Notes: generated by a model from the sequence alone, not told the origin. A DNA stretch of 64,000 bases from LMUY01 sp965199105 (GCA_965199105.1 CBDAQO010000002.1:682001-746000); one strand, 5' to 3'. Positions 7,740 to 16,499 are shown, counted from the first letter of the stretch. A program made the numbers and translations.

Positions 7740-9617
7740 TTAGGCGACCAGCGGCGCCCGTTCCACGCTCGCCCGCGACCAGGCCGCGGCCCTATCCTCG
7801 TCGAACAGCTCGGCGAGCTTCTTCATCACCGTGCCGCCCAACTCCTCCGCGTCCACGATGGTCACCGCCCGGCGGTAATACCGCGTGACGTCGTGGCCGA
7901 TGCCGATGGCGATCAGTTCGACCAGGTCGCGGCTCTCGATCTCGCGGATCACCTCGCGCAGGTGGCGTTCGAGGTAGTTGCCCGGGTTGACCGAGAGCGT
8001 GCTGTCGTCCACCGGCGCGCCGTCGCTGATCACCATCAGGATGCGGCGGCGCTCCGGGCGGCCTGCCAGGCGGCGATACGCCCAGAGCAGCGCCTCGCCG
8101 TCGATGTTCTCCTTTAGCAACCCCTCGCGCAGCATCAGCCCGAGGTTCTTGCGCGCCCGCCGCCAGGGCGCGTCGGCCGGCTTGTAGATGATGTGGCGCA
8201 AATCGTTGAGCCGGCCCGGGTTGCGCGGCTTGCCCTCGCTCACCCAGCGCTCGCGGGACTGGCCGCCCTTCCAGGCCCGGGTGGTGAAGCCCAGGATTTC
8301 CACCTTCACCGCGCACCGCTCGAGCGTGCGGGCCAGAATGTCGCTGCACATCGCCGCCACCGTGATCGGGCGGCCGCGCATCGAGCCGCTGTTGTCGATC
8401 AGCAGCGTGACCACGGTGTCGCGGAATTCGGTCTCGCGCTCGCGCTTGTAGGACAGCGAGAGCAGCGGGTTCACGATCACCCGCGCCAGCCGGCCGGCGT
8501 CCAGCATGCCCTCCTCGAGGTCGAACTCCCAAGCGCGGGTCTGTTGCGCCATCAGCCGGCGCTGCAGGCGGTTGGCGAGCTTGCTCACGACGCCCTGGAG
8601 GTGCTGCAATTGCTGGTCGAGCTGTTGGCGCAGCCGGGTGAGCTCCTCGGCGTCGCAGAGGTCGTCGGCCAGGGTCTCCTCGTCGTTGGCGCGGCTGAAG
8701 GCGCGGTAGGTGGCGCTGTCGTCGGCCGGCACGCGCTCGCGCCGCTGCTGCGGGCCGCCGGGCCGCTCGTCGCCCTCAGCTGCGGCGGCCTCTTCGTCCT
8801 CGGTGTCGTCGCCCTCGCTGTCGGCCGGCTCGCCCTGCATGTCCTGCGGCTGCTCGCCGAGCATGCTCTCGTCCTCGGCGCCGCTTTCGCTCGCCGTATC
8901 CTCGCGGTTGTCCTGCGCGCCGGCCTGCTCGCCCTGCTGCTCGCCCTCGCCTTCGTTCTGGTCGGCTTCGGACTCGATCTCGGCCTCGGTCAGGTTGAGC
9001 GCGGCGAGCAGGCGGCGGGCAGCGCGGGTGAACTCGCCCTGGTCGTTCTGCGCGGCTGCGAGCGAGGCCATCGCCGCCTCGGCGTCGTCGCCCAGCGTGT
9101 CCCGCCAGGTGGCCAGGATGCGGGCGGCGGCGTCGGGCGAGGCCTCGCCGCTCATCCGCTCGCGCGCCAGCAGGGCAAGGGCAGCGGGCAGCGGCAATTG
9201 GTCGCGCCGGGTCATGCGGTCGTAGCCTTCGGACTCGCACTCCTCCGACAGGCGCGCGCGCAGATTGGCCGAAACCCCGGCCATGTGCTGGGCCCCCACC
9301 GTCTCCACCCGGGCCTGCTCGAGGGCGTCGTACACGTCCTTGGCGTCGCGCTGGCCCGGCGAGCGCGCGGCGTGCACCCCCTCGTCGTGGTGGCGCAGGC
9401 GCAGGGCCACGCTGTCGGCGGCGCCGCGCAGCTTGGCCATTTCGGCGGCGGGCAGTGCGCGGGTGGGCAGCGGCAGGCGGGCGCGGCGACCCTGCAGGCC
9501 GGACGGGCCGGGCTGAAACGCCACCTGGACGTCGTTGGCCTGCGCCATGGCCCGCAGCGCGCCGGCGGTGGCGCGTTTGAACTCCTCCGCCCGCCCGTTA
9601 TCCTTGGTGTTGCTCAA
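7740..9617 (-). CDS. cobT: Cobaltochelatase subunit CobT
   Basis: Subunit of the aerobic CobNST chelatase that inserts cobalt into hydrogenobyrinic acid a,c-diamide in cobalamin synthesis. The C-terminal von Willebrand A domain has an intact MIDAS motif (DNSGSM, D-x-S-x-S). The centre is a long Glu/Asp-rich stretch (about residues 215-310), as expected for CobT. I place the start at TTG 9617 (SNTKDNGRAEEFK follows), two bases after the cobS stop and with AAGG upstream. An ATG at 9716 would overlap cobS by 97 bases with non-homologous sequence and is less likely. This gives 625 residues, the normal size. It forms an operon with cobS, and cobN is not in the window. Confidence 0.93.
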   Translation of the reverse strand: MSNTKDNGRAEEFKRATAGALRAMAQANDVQVAFQPGPSGLQGRRARLPLPTRALPAAEMAKLRGAADSVALRLRHHDEGVHAARSPGQRDAKDVYDALEQARVETVGAQHMAGVSANLRARLSEECESEGYDRMTRRDQLPLPAALALLARERMSGEASPDAAARILATWRDTLGDDAEAAMASLAAAQNDQGEFTRAARRLLAALNLTEAEIESEADQNEGEGEQQGEQAGAQDNREDTASESGAEDESMLGEQPQDMQGEPADSEGDDTEDEEAAAAEGDERPGGPQQRRERVPADDSATYRAFSRANDEETLADDLCDAEELTRLRQQLDQQLQHLQGVVSKLANRLQRRLMAQQTRAWEFDLEEGMLDAGRLARVIVNPLLSLSYKRERETEFRDTVVTLLIDNSGSMRGRPITVAAMCSDILARTLERCAVKVEILGFTTRAWKGGQSRERWVSEGKPRNPGRLNDLRHIIYKPADAPWRRARKNLGLMLREGLLKENIDGEALLWAYRRLAGRPERRRILMVISDGAPVDDSTLSVNPGNYLERHLREVIREIESRDLVELIAIGIGHDVTRYYRRAVTIVDAEELGGTVMKKLAELFDEDRAAAWSRASVERAPLVA

Positions 9618-9619
9618 GC

Positions 9620-10636
9620 CTACAGCACCTTGCGTGTCGGCACCCCCGTCGGGATGTCCTCGTTGAAGCAGCGCTGGTAATACTCGGCGACTGTGGAGCG
9701 TTCCGCCTCGTCGCACTTGTTAAGAAATGTGACCCGGAACGCGAAGCCGATATCCCCGAAAATCCGCGCGTTTTCCGCCCAGGTGATCACCGTGCGCGGC
9801 GACATGACGGTGGAGATGTCGCCGTTGATGAAGCCGGCGCGGGTCAGGTCGGCCAGCGCCACCATCGACTCCGTGCGCTTGCGGGCGACGGTGTCCTTCA
9901 TGTCGAGCGCCATCTTGGCCATCACGATCTGGGTTTCCTGCTGGTGCGGCAGGTAGTTCAACGTGGCGACGATGTTCCAGCGGTCCATCTGGCCCTGGTT
10001 GATCTGCTGGGTGCCATGGTAGAGCCCGGTGGTGTCACCCAAGCCCACCGTGTTGGCGGTGGCGAACAGGCGGAAGCTCGGATGCGGGCGGATCACCTTG
10101 TTCTGGTCGAGCAGGGTGAGGCGGCCCTCCACCTCGAGCACGCGCTGGATGACGAACATCACGTCCGGGCGGCCGGCATCGTATTCGTCGAACACCAGGG
10201 CGCAGGGGTGTTGCAAGGCCCAGGGCAGGATGCCCTCGCGGAACTCGGTGATCTGCTTGCCGTCGCGCACCACGATGGCGTCCTTGCCGATCAGGTCGAT
10301 GCGGCTGATGTGGCTGTCGAGGTTGACGCGGATGCAGGGCCAATTCAGCCGCGCCGCCACCTGCTCGATATGGGTGGACTTGCCAGTGCCATGATAGCCT
10401 TGGATCATGACGCGGCGGTTGTGGTTGAACCCGGCCAGGATCGCGATGGTGGTTTCGCGGTCGAACCGGTAGCTGGCGTCGATCTCGGGCACATGCTCGG
10501 TTCGCACGCTGAACGCGCTGGCTTGCATATCGACGTCGATCCCGAACGTCTCGCGCGCGCTGACCGTCGTGTCCGGCGCATCGATGGCCGAGGTCGGCGG
10601 TGGACGGGTGTCCGCGAGGGCGGCGACGTTGTTCAT
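9620..10636 (-). CDS. cobS: Cobaltochelatase subunit CobS
   Basis: AAA+ ATPase of the MoxR-like clade that drives CobN with CobT. 338 residues. Walker A is GYHGTGKST (residues 80-88); Walker B is CALVFDEYD (around residue 146). The N-terminal CobS region (SVRTEHVPEIDASYRFDRET) and the C-terminal RTVITWAEN/CDEAER helices match full-length CobS. The ATG is followed by MNNVAALAD. It lies 69 bases downstream of the J-domain gene and 2 bases upstream of cobT, so a single operon is likely. Confidence 0.96.
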   Translation of the reverse strand: MNNVAALADTRPPPTSAIDAPDTTVSARETFGIDVDMQASAFSVRTEHVPEIDASYRFDRETTIAILAGFNHNRRVMIQGYHGTGKSTHIEQVAARLNWPCIRVNLDSHISRIDLIGKDAIVVRDGKQITEFREGILPWALQHPCALVFDEYDAGRPDVMFVIQRVLEVEGRLTLLDQNKVIRPHPSFRLFATANTVGLGDTTGLYHGTQQINQGQMDRWNIVATLNYLPHQQETQIVMAKMALDMKDTVARKRTESMVALADLTRAGFINGDISTVMSPRTVITWAENARIFGDIGFAFRVTFLNKCDEAERSTVAEYYQRCFNEDIPTGVPTRKVL

Positions 10637-10705
10637 CGGTAGTTGGTATCCTCAGGCAAAAGCGGTCGCGGTTAAGTTAATAGTACGCGGGGGCGGCGAC
10701 TAGTT

Positions 10706-11290
10706 TCAGGTGGCGGCCACCGTCGAGCCGGTGGCGAGATGGGTGCGGACCGCGGCGTAGGCCAGGTTGATGGTCTTGAGCCGCTCCTCGGCCGCGCGGT
10801 CCCCCCCATTGGCGTCGGGGTGGTGGCGCTTGGCCAACTCCTTGTAACGCGACTTCACGACATCCAGCGACACCGGCCATTCAAGTCCGAGTGTGTTGAG
10901 CGGTTCCCGCAATTCGCTCGGTGCGCGGGCCTGTTGCCGCTCGGCCTGGCGGCGATGCCCGGTGGCGAGGGCCTCGAGCGGGTCGCGCAGGGCGTCCTCG
11001 CTCAGGAAATGGGCGCCAAGCCGGCCGAGCGGCCAGGTTGGGCGTTGCCACTGGGTATCGGCCCGCACCATGGCTTCGATCTGCCCGGGCGACATGCCCT
11101 TGTAGAAATCCCAGGTCGCGTTGTAGGCGCGGACGTGGTCAAGACAGAACCACCAGTAGTCGTTCAGCGTATCTCGCGACTTGGGCGCACGATAGGCCCC
11201 CGGCTCGGCGCAACCGGGAAAGTCACAAGGCCGGCCCGGCGCGTCCGGATCGGGCGCGTAGGCCCGAGGTCGCTGGGTGCGTCGGGTCAT
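10706..11290 (-). CDS. J-domain protein with N-terminal Cys/His cluster
   Basis: 194 residues. The N-terminal half has CDFPGC followed by a C-x2-H pair (FCLDH), a pattern that could hold a zinc ion, and a Trp/Tyr-rich YWWFCLDHVRAYN segment. The C-terminal ~65 residues are a J domain with the HPD motif (KRHHPDANGG), which stimulates DnaK ATPase. The middle is a basic linker. Upstream of cobS on the same strand and divergent from bolA; this bolA/J-protein/cobS/cobT order is, to my knowledge, common in alphaproteobacteria. A role as a co-chaperone for the cobaltochelatase is inference from context only. Confidence 0.85.
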   Translation of the reverse strand: MTRRTQRPRAYAPDPDAPGRPCDFPGCAEPGAYRAPKSRDTLNDYWWFCLDHVRAYNATWDFYKGMSPGQIEAMVRADTQWQRPTWPLGRLGAHFLSEDALRDPLEALATGHRRQAERQQARAPSELREPLNTLGLEWPVSLDVVKSRYKELAKRHHPDANGGDRAAEERLKTINLAYAAVRTHLATGSTVAAT

Positions 11291-11384
11291 TTACCCTTAT
11301 GTGCGCCCGCGGCGGTCGCGGGCAAGAGTGGGGTGCCGAGGAGCGGGCGGGCCTGGTGGCGGACGGGTTTTTGGAGGGAACAAC

Positions 11385-11666
11385 ATGACAGCGAACGACC
11401 GGATGGAGCGGATCCGCGCCAGCTTGGATGCGGCGTTTGACCCGGTGGCGATCGAGGTGGTGGACGACAGCGCCCAGCATGCGGGGCACGCCGGCTCGTC
11501 GGGTGCGGGGGAGACGCATTACAGCGTGACGCTGGTGTCACAGCGTTTTGCCGGCATGGGCCGGTTGGCACGGTCGCGGTCGGTGCATCAAGTGCTGGAG
11601 GCGGAGTTTGGCAGCGGTTTGCATGCGCTAGCGTTAACGCTGCGTTCGCCTGGGGAGGCGCTATAG
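11385..11666 (+). CDS. BolA family protein
   Basis: 93 residues from the ATG at 11385, which has a strong Shine-Dalgarno (GGAGGGA, 6 bases upstream). Longer readings from 11277 add sequence without family similarity. The class II KH-like fold is recognised by RIRASLDAAF at the start, the HYSVTLVSQRFAGM core and the RSVHQVLEAEF helix with GLHALALTL. BolA proteins partner monothiol glutaredoxins in iron-sulfur cluster handling. It diverges from the J-domain gene, with a ~95-base shared promoter region. Confidence 0.9.
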   Translation: MTANDRMERIRASLDAAFDPVAIEVVDDSAQHAGHAGSSGAGETHYSVTLVSQRFAGMGRLARSRSVHQVLEAEFGSGLHALALTLRSPGEAL

Positions 11667-11742
11667 CGGCTTTGTCTCAAAAATCGCACAATCTACCAAT
11701 TTACAGTTGTGTTCAGTGATGCAATCTGTTAATAAGGAGTTA

Positions 11743-11775
11743 ATGGCGCGCGTATCCCTGGAGAGATGGATCTGA
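11743..11775 (+). CDS. Ten-codon leader ORF upstream of the RHH gene
   Basis: Reads MARVSLERWI then TGA. It has one of the best ribosome-binding sites in the window (AAGGAG with a 5-base spacer to the ATG). The stop lies 3 bases before the ATG of the ribbon-helix-helix gene, and both are in the same frame. The downstream gene has only a weak purine stretch (GGAGAGATGGA) of its own, so re-initiation after this leader is plausible. It could instead be a chance ATG after a good Shine-Dalgarno. Confidence 0.4.
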   Translation: MARVSLERWI

Positions 11776-11778
11776 AGC

Positions 11779-12039
11779 ATGCAAAGCCGATTGGTAAACC
11801 GGAACATCATTGCGTCGCGTGGCCGCTCTTCGATGCGCCTGGAGCCTGAGATTTGGGACGCGTTGCAGGAAATTTGTAAGCGCGAGCAGGTCGGTTTGGG
11901 CGACTTGGTGCAGAAGATCGAGGGTGCGCGCTCCGAGGGCGGTCGCACGAGTGCCGTGCGGGTCTACGCGTTCCAATATTTCCGCGCCGCGGCCACCGAC
12001 GAGGGGCATTCGGCGGCGGGTCACGGCAAGCTGGCCTAG
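11779..12039 (+). CDS. Ribbon-helix-helix domain protein
   Basis: 86 residues. The opening SRLVNRNI and the segment SSMRLEPEIWDALQEICKRE match the small alphaproteobacterial RHH_4-type proteins, which resemble a DNA-binding RHH dimer. Residues SAVRVYAFQYFRAAA form the second helix. In this family the protein is usually an orphan without a partner toxin, and none is visible here. Codon use is slightly less GC-rich than the flanking genes. A ten-codon leader ORF ends just upstream. prmA starts 8 bases after its stop, so they may be cotranscribed. Confidence 0.8.
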   Translation: MQSRLVNRNIIASRGRSSMRLEPEIWDALQEICKREQVGLGDLVQKIEGARSEGGRTSAVRVYAFQYFRAAATDEGHSAAGHGKLA

Positions 12040-12047
12040 GCGAAGGG

Positions 12048-12962
12048 TTGCCTCAATCGGCGGCGGTGGGCCTGGAGACGGTCGGCATCCTTGTGCCCGA
12101 GCATGCGCTGGATGCGTTTACGGCTGCGTTCGACATGGCTTGCTCCGCCACCAGCTTCTTCTTGCATGATGAATCCGCGCGGGTGTGGCGGCTCGAGGGC
12201 GTCAAGCCGGTGGGCCGGGGCGATGCGGAGTTCGCCACCGCCCTGATCGTGGCCGCGCTGGTCACCGGGTTGGACGCTCCGAGCCTTGAGCGGCGCCCGA
12301 CCGAGGCTGGCGGGTGGCTGGCGCGGACCCGGTCCGCCTTCCCCGAGCAGCGCGTTGGCCGACGCTTCGCCATCCGCGGCACCCACCTACCGCCGGGCTA
12401 CGCCGCCGGCTGCATCACGCTGGTGCTGGACGCGGGCGTCGCCTTCGGCTCAGGCGAACACGCCTCCACACGGGGCTGCCTGCGCGCGCTGGAGCGGATC
12501 GCCCACCGCCGCCCCGTGCGGGTGCTGGATTTGGGCTGCGGCTCCGGCATCCTCGCCATGGCAGCGGCGCGCTTGCTGCACTGCCGGGTGCTCGCCACCG
12601 ACATCGACCGCCTGTCCGTCCGCGTGGCGCGGCACAACGCCGTGCTGAACGGGCTGCGCAACCGGGTCCGCGTTCGGGTGGCCGCCGGGTGGCAGCCGCC
12701 AGCGCGATCCGGCGCGCCCTACGACCTGGTGTTCGCCAACATCCTGGCCCGCCCGCTCTGCGCCATGGCAGGGTCGCTGGCCACCGCCCTTGTGCCGGGT
12801 GGCACCGCGATCCTCTCCGGCCTGCTGGCGCGCCAGGCACGCATGGTACTGGCAGCCCATCGCCGCGCCGGACTCACGCTCGACTCAGCGCTCCAGGACG
12901 GAACCTGGACGACGCTGGTGTTGCGCAAACCCGGTGGGCGGTGGACCGCAGGGCCGGGTTAG
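12048..12962 (+). CDS. prmA: Ribosomal protein L11 methyltransferase
   Basis: SAM-dependent enzyme that trimethylates ribosomal protein L11. 304 residues if the TTG at 12048 is used; GTG at 12066 is an alternative and no start has a good Shine-Dalgarno. The substrate-recognition N-terminal domain is followed by the class I methyltransferase domain: VAFGSGEHASTRGCL (the GTGxHxTT-like PrmA motif), motif I VLDLGCGSGILAMAA, and the FANILARPL segment equivalent to the N-I-L-A active-site motif. Some family positions differ (CSATSFFLH replaces the usual WEF region), but the assignment is clear. Confidence 0.88.
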   Translation: MPQSAAVGLETVGILVPEHALDAFTAAFDMACSATSFFLHDESARVWRLEGVKPVGRGDAEFATALIVAALVTGLDAPSLERRPTEAGGWLARTRSAFPEQRVGRRFAIRGTHLPPGYAAGCITLVLDAGVAFGSGEHASTRGCLRALERIAHRRPVRVLDLGCGSGILAMAAARLLHCRVLATDIDRLSVRVARHNAVLNGLRNRVRVRVAAGWQPPARSGAPYDLVFANILARPLCAMAGSLATALVPGGTAILSGLLARQARMVLAAHRRAGLTLDSALQDGTWTTLVLRKPGGRWTAGPG

Positions 12963-13201
12963 CGACGCGAGACGGCACTGCGCAGCGTGGCGCGGCTCAG
13001 CCCGATGTCGGCCAGCTCACGCTCTGAAAGCTGGTCCAGTTCGGCCAGCACGGCACGCTGCTGAAAATACGCCCGCACGCGGCCGACGAGGGCTGACAAA
13101 CCAGAGCGGCGGCGATAGCTTGCCTCGGCATAATGCTGTGGGTAGCTGATGTAATCGGCGGGGAGGACTTGGCGCTCCTCCTGCGAAACATAGGCGTTCA
13201 T
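12959..13201 (-). CDS. DUF1127 domain protein
   Basis: 80 residues from the ATG at 13201. The C-terminal ~45 residues carry the DUF1127 pattern: LDQLSERELADIGLSR, preceded by a basic/aromatic helix (VGRVRAYFQQRAVLAEL). The family is small and Arg-rich; some members affect phosphate or C1 metabolism and RNA binding in alphaproteobacteria. It converges on prmA with a 4-base overlap of the stops. Upstream sequence to 13291 is open but without family similarity. Confidence 0.85.
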   Translation of the reverse strand: MNAYVSQEERQVLPADYISYPQHYAEASYRRRSGLSALVGRVRAYFQQRAVLAELDQLSERELADIGLSRATLRSAVSRR

Positions 13202-13373
13202 CGTAATCACGTCCCAAACACTGCAGCAGCGGGCTTCGGAGGCCATCGGCGATGGCTTGCTCCCGTCTGCGAGACTGGAACATACGCGCAACGAGGCCGA
13301 TTATCGCGCGGCAATGCCTCGTCCCAGCCATGCAGGAGAAGCATGTCATGGTTAACAGGTATGTTAAAATCCG

Positions 13374-15128
13374 ATGACTCCACAGGTCGAGGGGTTGCGT
13401 TCCTACCTGCGCGCCGCCGGGTTGGACGGCTTTGTGCTGCCCCGCGCCGATGAGCATCTCGGCGAATACGTGGCGCCCGATGCCGAGCGCCTGGCCTGGC
13501 TGACCGGCTTCACCGGGAGCGCCGGGCTGGCCGTGGTGTTGCTGGACCAAGCCGCCGTGTTCACCGACGGCCGCTACGTGCTGCAACTGGCGGAACAAAC
13601 GGACGGCGTCGTGTTCCAGCGGCTGCACATCACCGAGCAGCCGCCGCAAGGCTGGGCCGCCACCCGCGCCAAGCGGCTGGGCTACGACCCGTGGCTGCTG
13701 AGCGAGGAGGCGGTGAAGCGCTGGGAGGCCGCCGGGCTCACCATGCTGCCGCTGCGCCCCAACCCGGTGGACGCGCTGTGGAACGACCGCCCGCCTCCGC
13801 CGGGCGCGCCCGCCACGGCCCACCCGCTGAGCTTCGCCGGGCAGGACGCCGCGGCCAAGCGGCAGGCGTTGGCCGACAGCCTGCGCGCCGCCCAGCAGGA
13901 TGCCTGCGTGCTCAACGACCCGGCGAGCATCGCCTGGCTGCTCAACATCCGCGGCGACGACCTGCCGTTCACCCCGGTGGCGCTGTGCTTCGCCATCGTG
14001 CACGCCGATGCTGCGGTGGAGCTGTTCATCGCCGGCAACAAGCTGCCGCCCACGGTGCGGGAATGGCTCGGCCCGGCCGTCACCTGCGCCGAACCGGCGG
14101 CGTTCGCGCACCGGCTGGGCGGGTTTGCCGGCAAGACCGTTCGGGTCGACCCGGCCGGCGCGCCCTTGGCCATCGCCGCCGCGCTGCGTGACGGCGGCGC
14201 CACCGTGCTGGCGGGCACCGACCCGTGCCTGCTGCCGAAAGCCTGCAAGAACGCGGTGGAACAGGCCGGCGCCCGCGCGGCCCATGCGCGCGACGCGGTG
14301 GCGGTGTGCCGCTTCCTGCACTGGCTGGAGGGCGCGCGGGGCCAAACCGAGCTTGCCGCCGCCGCCCAGTTGCTGGCCTTCCGCCGCGAGCTGCCGCTGT
14401 TCCGCGGCGAGAGCTTCCCCGCCATCACCAGCGCCGGCGAGCACGGCGCCATCATCCACTACCGCGTGACGCCCGACACCGACCGCGTGCTCAACGCGAA
14501 CGAGGTCTATCTCTGCGACAGCGGCGCGCAGTTCGACGACGGCACCACCGACGTGACCCGCACCGTGTGGACCGGGCCGGCCGACCCGCCGGGGGAGCTG
14601 CGGGAGCGCTACACCCGGGTGCTGACGGGCAACATCGCGCTGTCGGTGACGAGCTTTCCCAAGGGCGTCGCCGGTCCGCATCTGGACGCCGTTGCGCGCC
14701 GGGCGCTCTGGGCCGTAGGGCTCGATTACGACCATGGCACCGGGCATGGCGTCGGCAGCTACCTCTCGGTGCATGAGGGCCCGGTGAGCTTTTCCCGCGC
14801 CGCCCGCGTGGTGGCGGCCGATGCGGGCATGATCCTGTCCAACGAGCCCGGCTTCTACGCCCCCGGCGAATACGGCATTCGGCTGGAAAACCTGCTGCTG
14901 GTGCAGCCGGCCGAGTTTGCCCAAGCCAGCAAGCCGTTCTTCCGCTTCGAGGTGCTGACCCTGGCCCCGTTCGACCGCCGCCTGATCGACCCGGCGCTGC
15001 TCACGGCGGAGGAGCGCCACTGGGTCGACGCCTACCACGCCCGCGTGCAAGCCGCCGTGCAACCGCAGCTCGACCCGGGCGCCGGGGAGTGGCTCGAGGC
15101 TGCCTGCCTGCCACTCACGCAAGAGTGA
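13374..15128 (+). CDS. Xaa-Pro aminopeptidase (M24 family, aminopeptidase P type)
   Basis: 584 residues, the long three-domain form found in many bacteria and eukaryotes. Two creatinase-like N-terminal domains (opening LRSYLRAAGLDGFVLPRADEH, with the WLTGFTGSAG motif) precede the pita-bread catalytic domain. The metal ligands are visible: aspartates in CDSGAQFDDGTTDVTR, histidine in GTGHGVGSYLSVHEGP, and glutamates in SNEPGFY and GIRLENLLL. It cleaves the N-terminal residue before proline with two metal ions, probably Mn2+. The start context is weak, and the gene stands alone. Confidence 0.93.
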   Translation: MTPQVEGLRSYLRAAGLDGFVLPRADEHLGEYVAPDAERLAWLTGFTGSAGLAVVLLDQAAVFTDGRYVLQLAEQTDGVVFQRLHITEQPPQGWAATRAKRLGYDPWLLSEEAVKRWEAAGLTMLPLRPNPVDALWNDRPPPPGAPATAHPLSFAGQDAAAKRQALADSLRAAQQDACVLNDPASIAWLLNIRGDDLPFTPVALCFAIVHADAAVELFIAGNKLPPTVREWLGPAVTCAEPAAFAHRLGGFAGKTVRVDPAGAPLAIAAALRDGGATVLAGTDPCLLPKACKNAVEQAGARAAHARDAVAVCRFLHWLEGARGQTELAAAAQLLAFRRELPLFRGESFPAITSAGEHGAIIHYRVTPDTDRVLNANEVYLCDSGAQFDDGTTDVTRTVWTGPADPPGELRERYTRVLTGNIALSVTSFPKGVAGPHLDAVARRALWAVGLDYDHGTGHGVGSYLSVHEGPVSFSRAARVVAADAGMILSNEPGFYAPGEYGIRLENLLLVQPAEFAQASKPFFRFEVLTLAPFDRRLIDPALLTAEERHWVDAYHARVQAAVQPQLDPGAGEWLEAACLPLTQE

Positions 15129-15241
15129 ACGCGGGGTTGAAGGCGCTCGCGGCGGCTCACGGCTATGTCATCCAGCGTTAAGCATCTCGCAAACCTATCC
15201 ATGCGCTTGTATGGCGGCCACCTTGGGTATCGAAAAACCGG

Positions 15242-15505
15242 ATGCTGCGTACAACCGACCTTCAAACGCTAGGGATGTGGTGCCAAACCCACGGCATGAC
15301 CTGGTCCGCGACCCGGCGTGAGGGCGCGGACTTCACCGTGATCCTCGAGCCGCAATCCCGCCCGCGGAGCTGGCAGCGCATGCGCCTCGTCATGGACCAG
15401 CCCGACCTGCGGCTGGAGGACGAACGCGGCGTGCAGGTCGCGTCCGCCTCGGACTTGCCATCCCTGCTCGACGCCATCGATGGCGGCGTCGCGGACCTAG
15501 ATTAG
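15242..15505 (+). CDS. Conserved hypothetical protein
   Basis: 87 residues, ATG start. Contains alternating strands (TWSATRREGADFTVILEP, MRLVMDQPDLRLEDE) and an acidic C-terminus; no signal peptide or membrane segment. I do not recognise a domain. It converges on metF with a 4-base overlap of stop codons. The coding-like third-position GC supports it as a real gene. Confidence 0.6.
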   Translation: MLRTTDLQTLGMWCQTHGMTWSATRREGADFTVILEPQSRPRSWQRMRLVMDQPDLRLEDERGVQVASASDLPSLLDAIDGGVADLD

Positions 15506-16470
15506 CCGGCGGCAGCGCCCTCGCGTGGCGCCACGGGCCGCACGCCCAGAATGTGGGCGATGGCGAAGGTGAGTTCCGGCTTGTTCATGGTGTAGAAGTG
15601 AAACTCGTCGACGCCGTTGGCCTGCAGCAGCCGAACCTGCTCGGCAGCCACGAAGGCGGCGACCATGCGCCGGATCTCCGGGTCCGCGTCGATGCCGTCG
15701 AACATCGCACCCAGCCAGCCCGGGACCTTGGTGCCGCACATCGCGGCGAGCTTCGTCGCCTGGGCGAAGCTCGAGACGGGCATGATGCCGGGCACGATCG
15801 GCGCGGTGATGCCTGCCGCCAACGCCTGGTCCAGGAACCGCAGGAAGGCGCTGGTCTCGAAGAACACTTGGGTGATGGCGCGGGTGGCCCCGGCGTCCAG
15901 CTTGCGCTTGAGGTTGTCCAGGTCGTCGACCGGGCTGCGCGCGGTCGGGTGCGTCTCCGGGTAGGCGGCGACCGAGATTTCGAACGGGGCGACGCGCTTG
16001 AGGCCGCTCACCAGGTCGCTGGCGTAGGTGTAGCCGTCCGGGTGCGGCGCGTCGCTGGCGCCAGCTGGCGCGTCCCCGCGCAGGGCGACGATGTGGCGCA
16101 CCCCGGCGTCCCAATATTGCCGGGCCACGTCGTCCACCTCGCCGCGGCTGGCGCCCACGCAGGTGAGATGGGCGGCCGGGACGAGGCTGGTTTCGCGCAC
16201 GATGCGACTGACGGTGGCGTGGGTGCGGGCCTGGGTGCTGCCGCCCGCGCCGTAGGTGACGGAGACGAAGCGCGGCGCCAGCGGCTCGAGGCGGCGAATG
16301 CAGTCCCAGAGCTGGCCCTCGAGCGCGTCGGTCTTGGGCGGGAAGAACTCGAACGACAGCGCGGGCGGGGCGGCCGCCATGTCCTTGGCCGGCAGGGCGC
16401 CGAAGCGCGGGCCGGTCAGCCAGCGTTCCAGGGTCGGCGGGGCGGAGGCCACGGTCATGAGCTGGTTCAT
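15502..16470 (-). CDS. metF: Methylenetetrahydrofolate reductase
   Basis: Flavin-dependent TIM-barrel enzyme that reduces 5,10-methylenetetrahydrofolate to 5-methyltetrahydrofolate for methionine synthesis. 322 residues, with ~35 extra at the N-terminus. Motifs: LSFEFFPPKTD (catalytic glutamate), VSVTYGAGGSTQ, AHLTCVGASR, HIVALRGDAP and FFETSAFLRFLD. The ATG at 16470 is the first plausible start; a later start near residue 30 would give the bare family length. The upstream region carries three tandem 21-bp repeats. Confidence 0.95.
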   Translation of the reverse strand: MNQLMTVASAPPTLERWLTGPRFGALPAKDMAAAPPALSFEFFPPKTDALEGQLWDCIRRLEPLAPRFVSVTYGAGGSTQARTHATVSRIVRETSLVPAAHLTCVGASRGEVDDVARQYWDAGVRHIVALRGDAPAGASDAPHPDGYTYASDLVSGLKRVAPFEISVAAYPETHPTARSPVDDLDNLKRKLDAGATRAITQVFFETSAFLRFLDQALAAGITAPIVPGIMPVSSFAQATKLAAMCGTKVPGWLGAMFDGIDADPEIRRMVAAFVAAEQVRLLQANGVDEFHFYTMNKPELTFAIAHILGVRPVAPREGAAAG

Positions 16471-16499
16471 CGCCCTCCCATGTGGGGATTGCCAGCCTG

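Noticed and set aside
7104..8117. Long plus-strand frame opposite tonB and cobT
   Set aside because: Arg/Gly-rich product with no domain, antisense to two clearly identified genes; typical high-GC artefact.
8193..9680. 495-codon plus-strand frame opposite cobT
   Set aside because: Antisense to cobT, whose family and VWA motif are certain; composition is a mirror of that gene.
13017..15122. 701-codon minus-strand frame opposite pepP-type gene
   Set aside because: Reads as low-complexity Gly/Arg/His sequence; the opposite strand carries an intact M24 peptidase.
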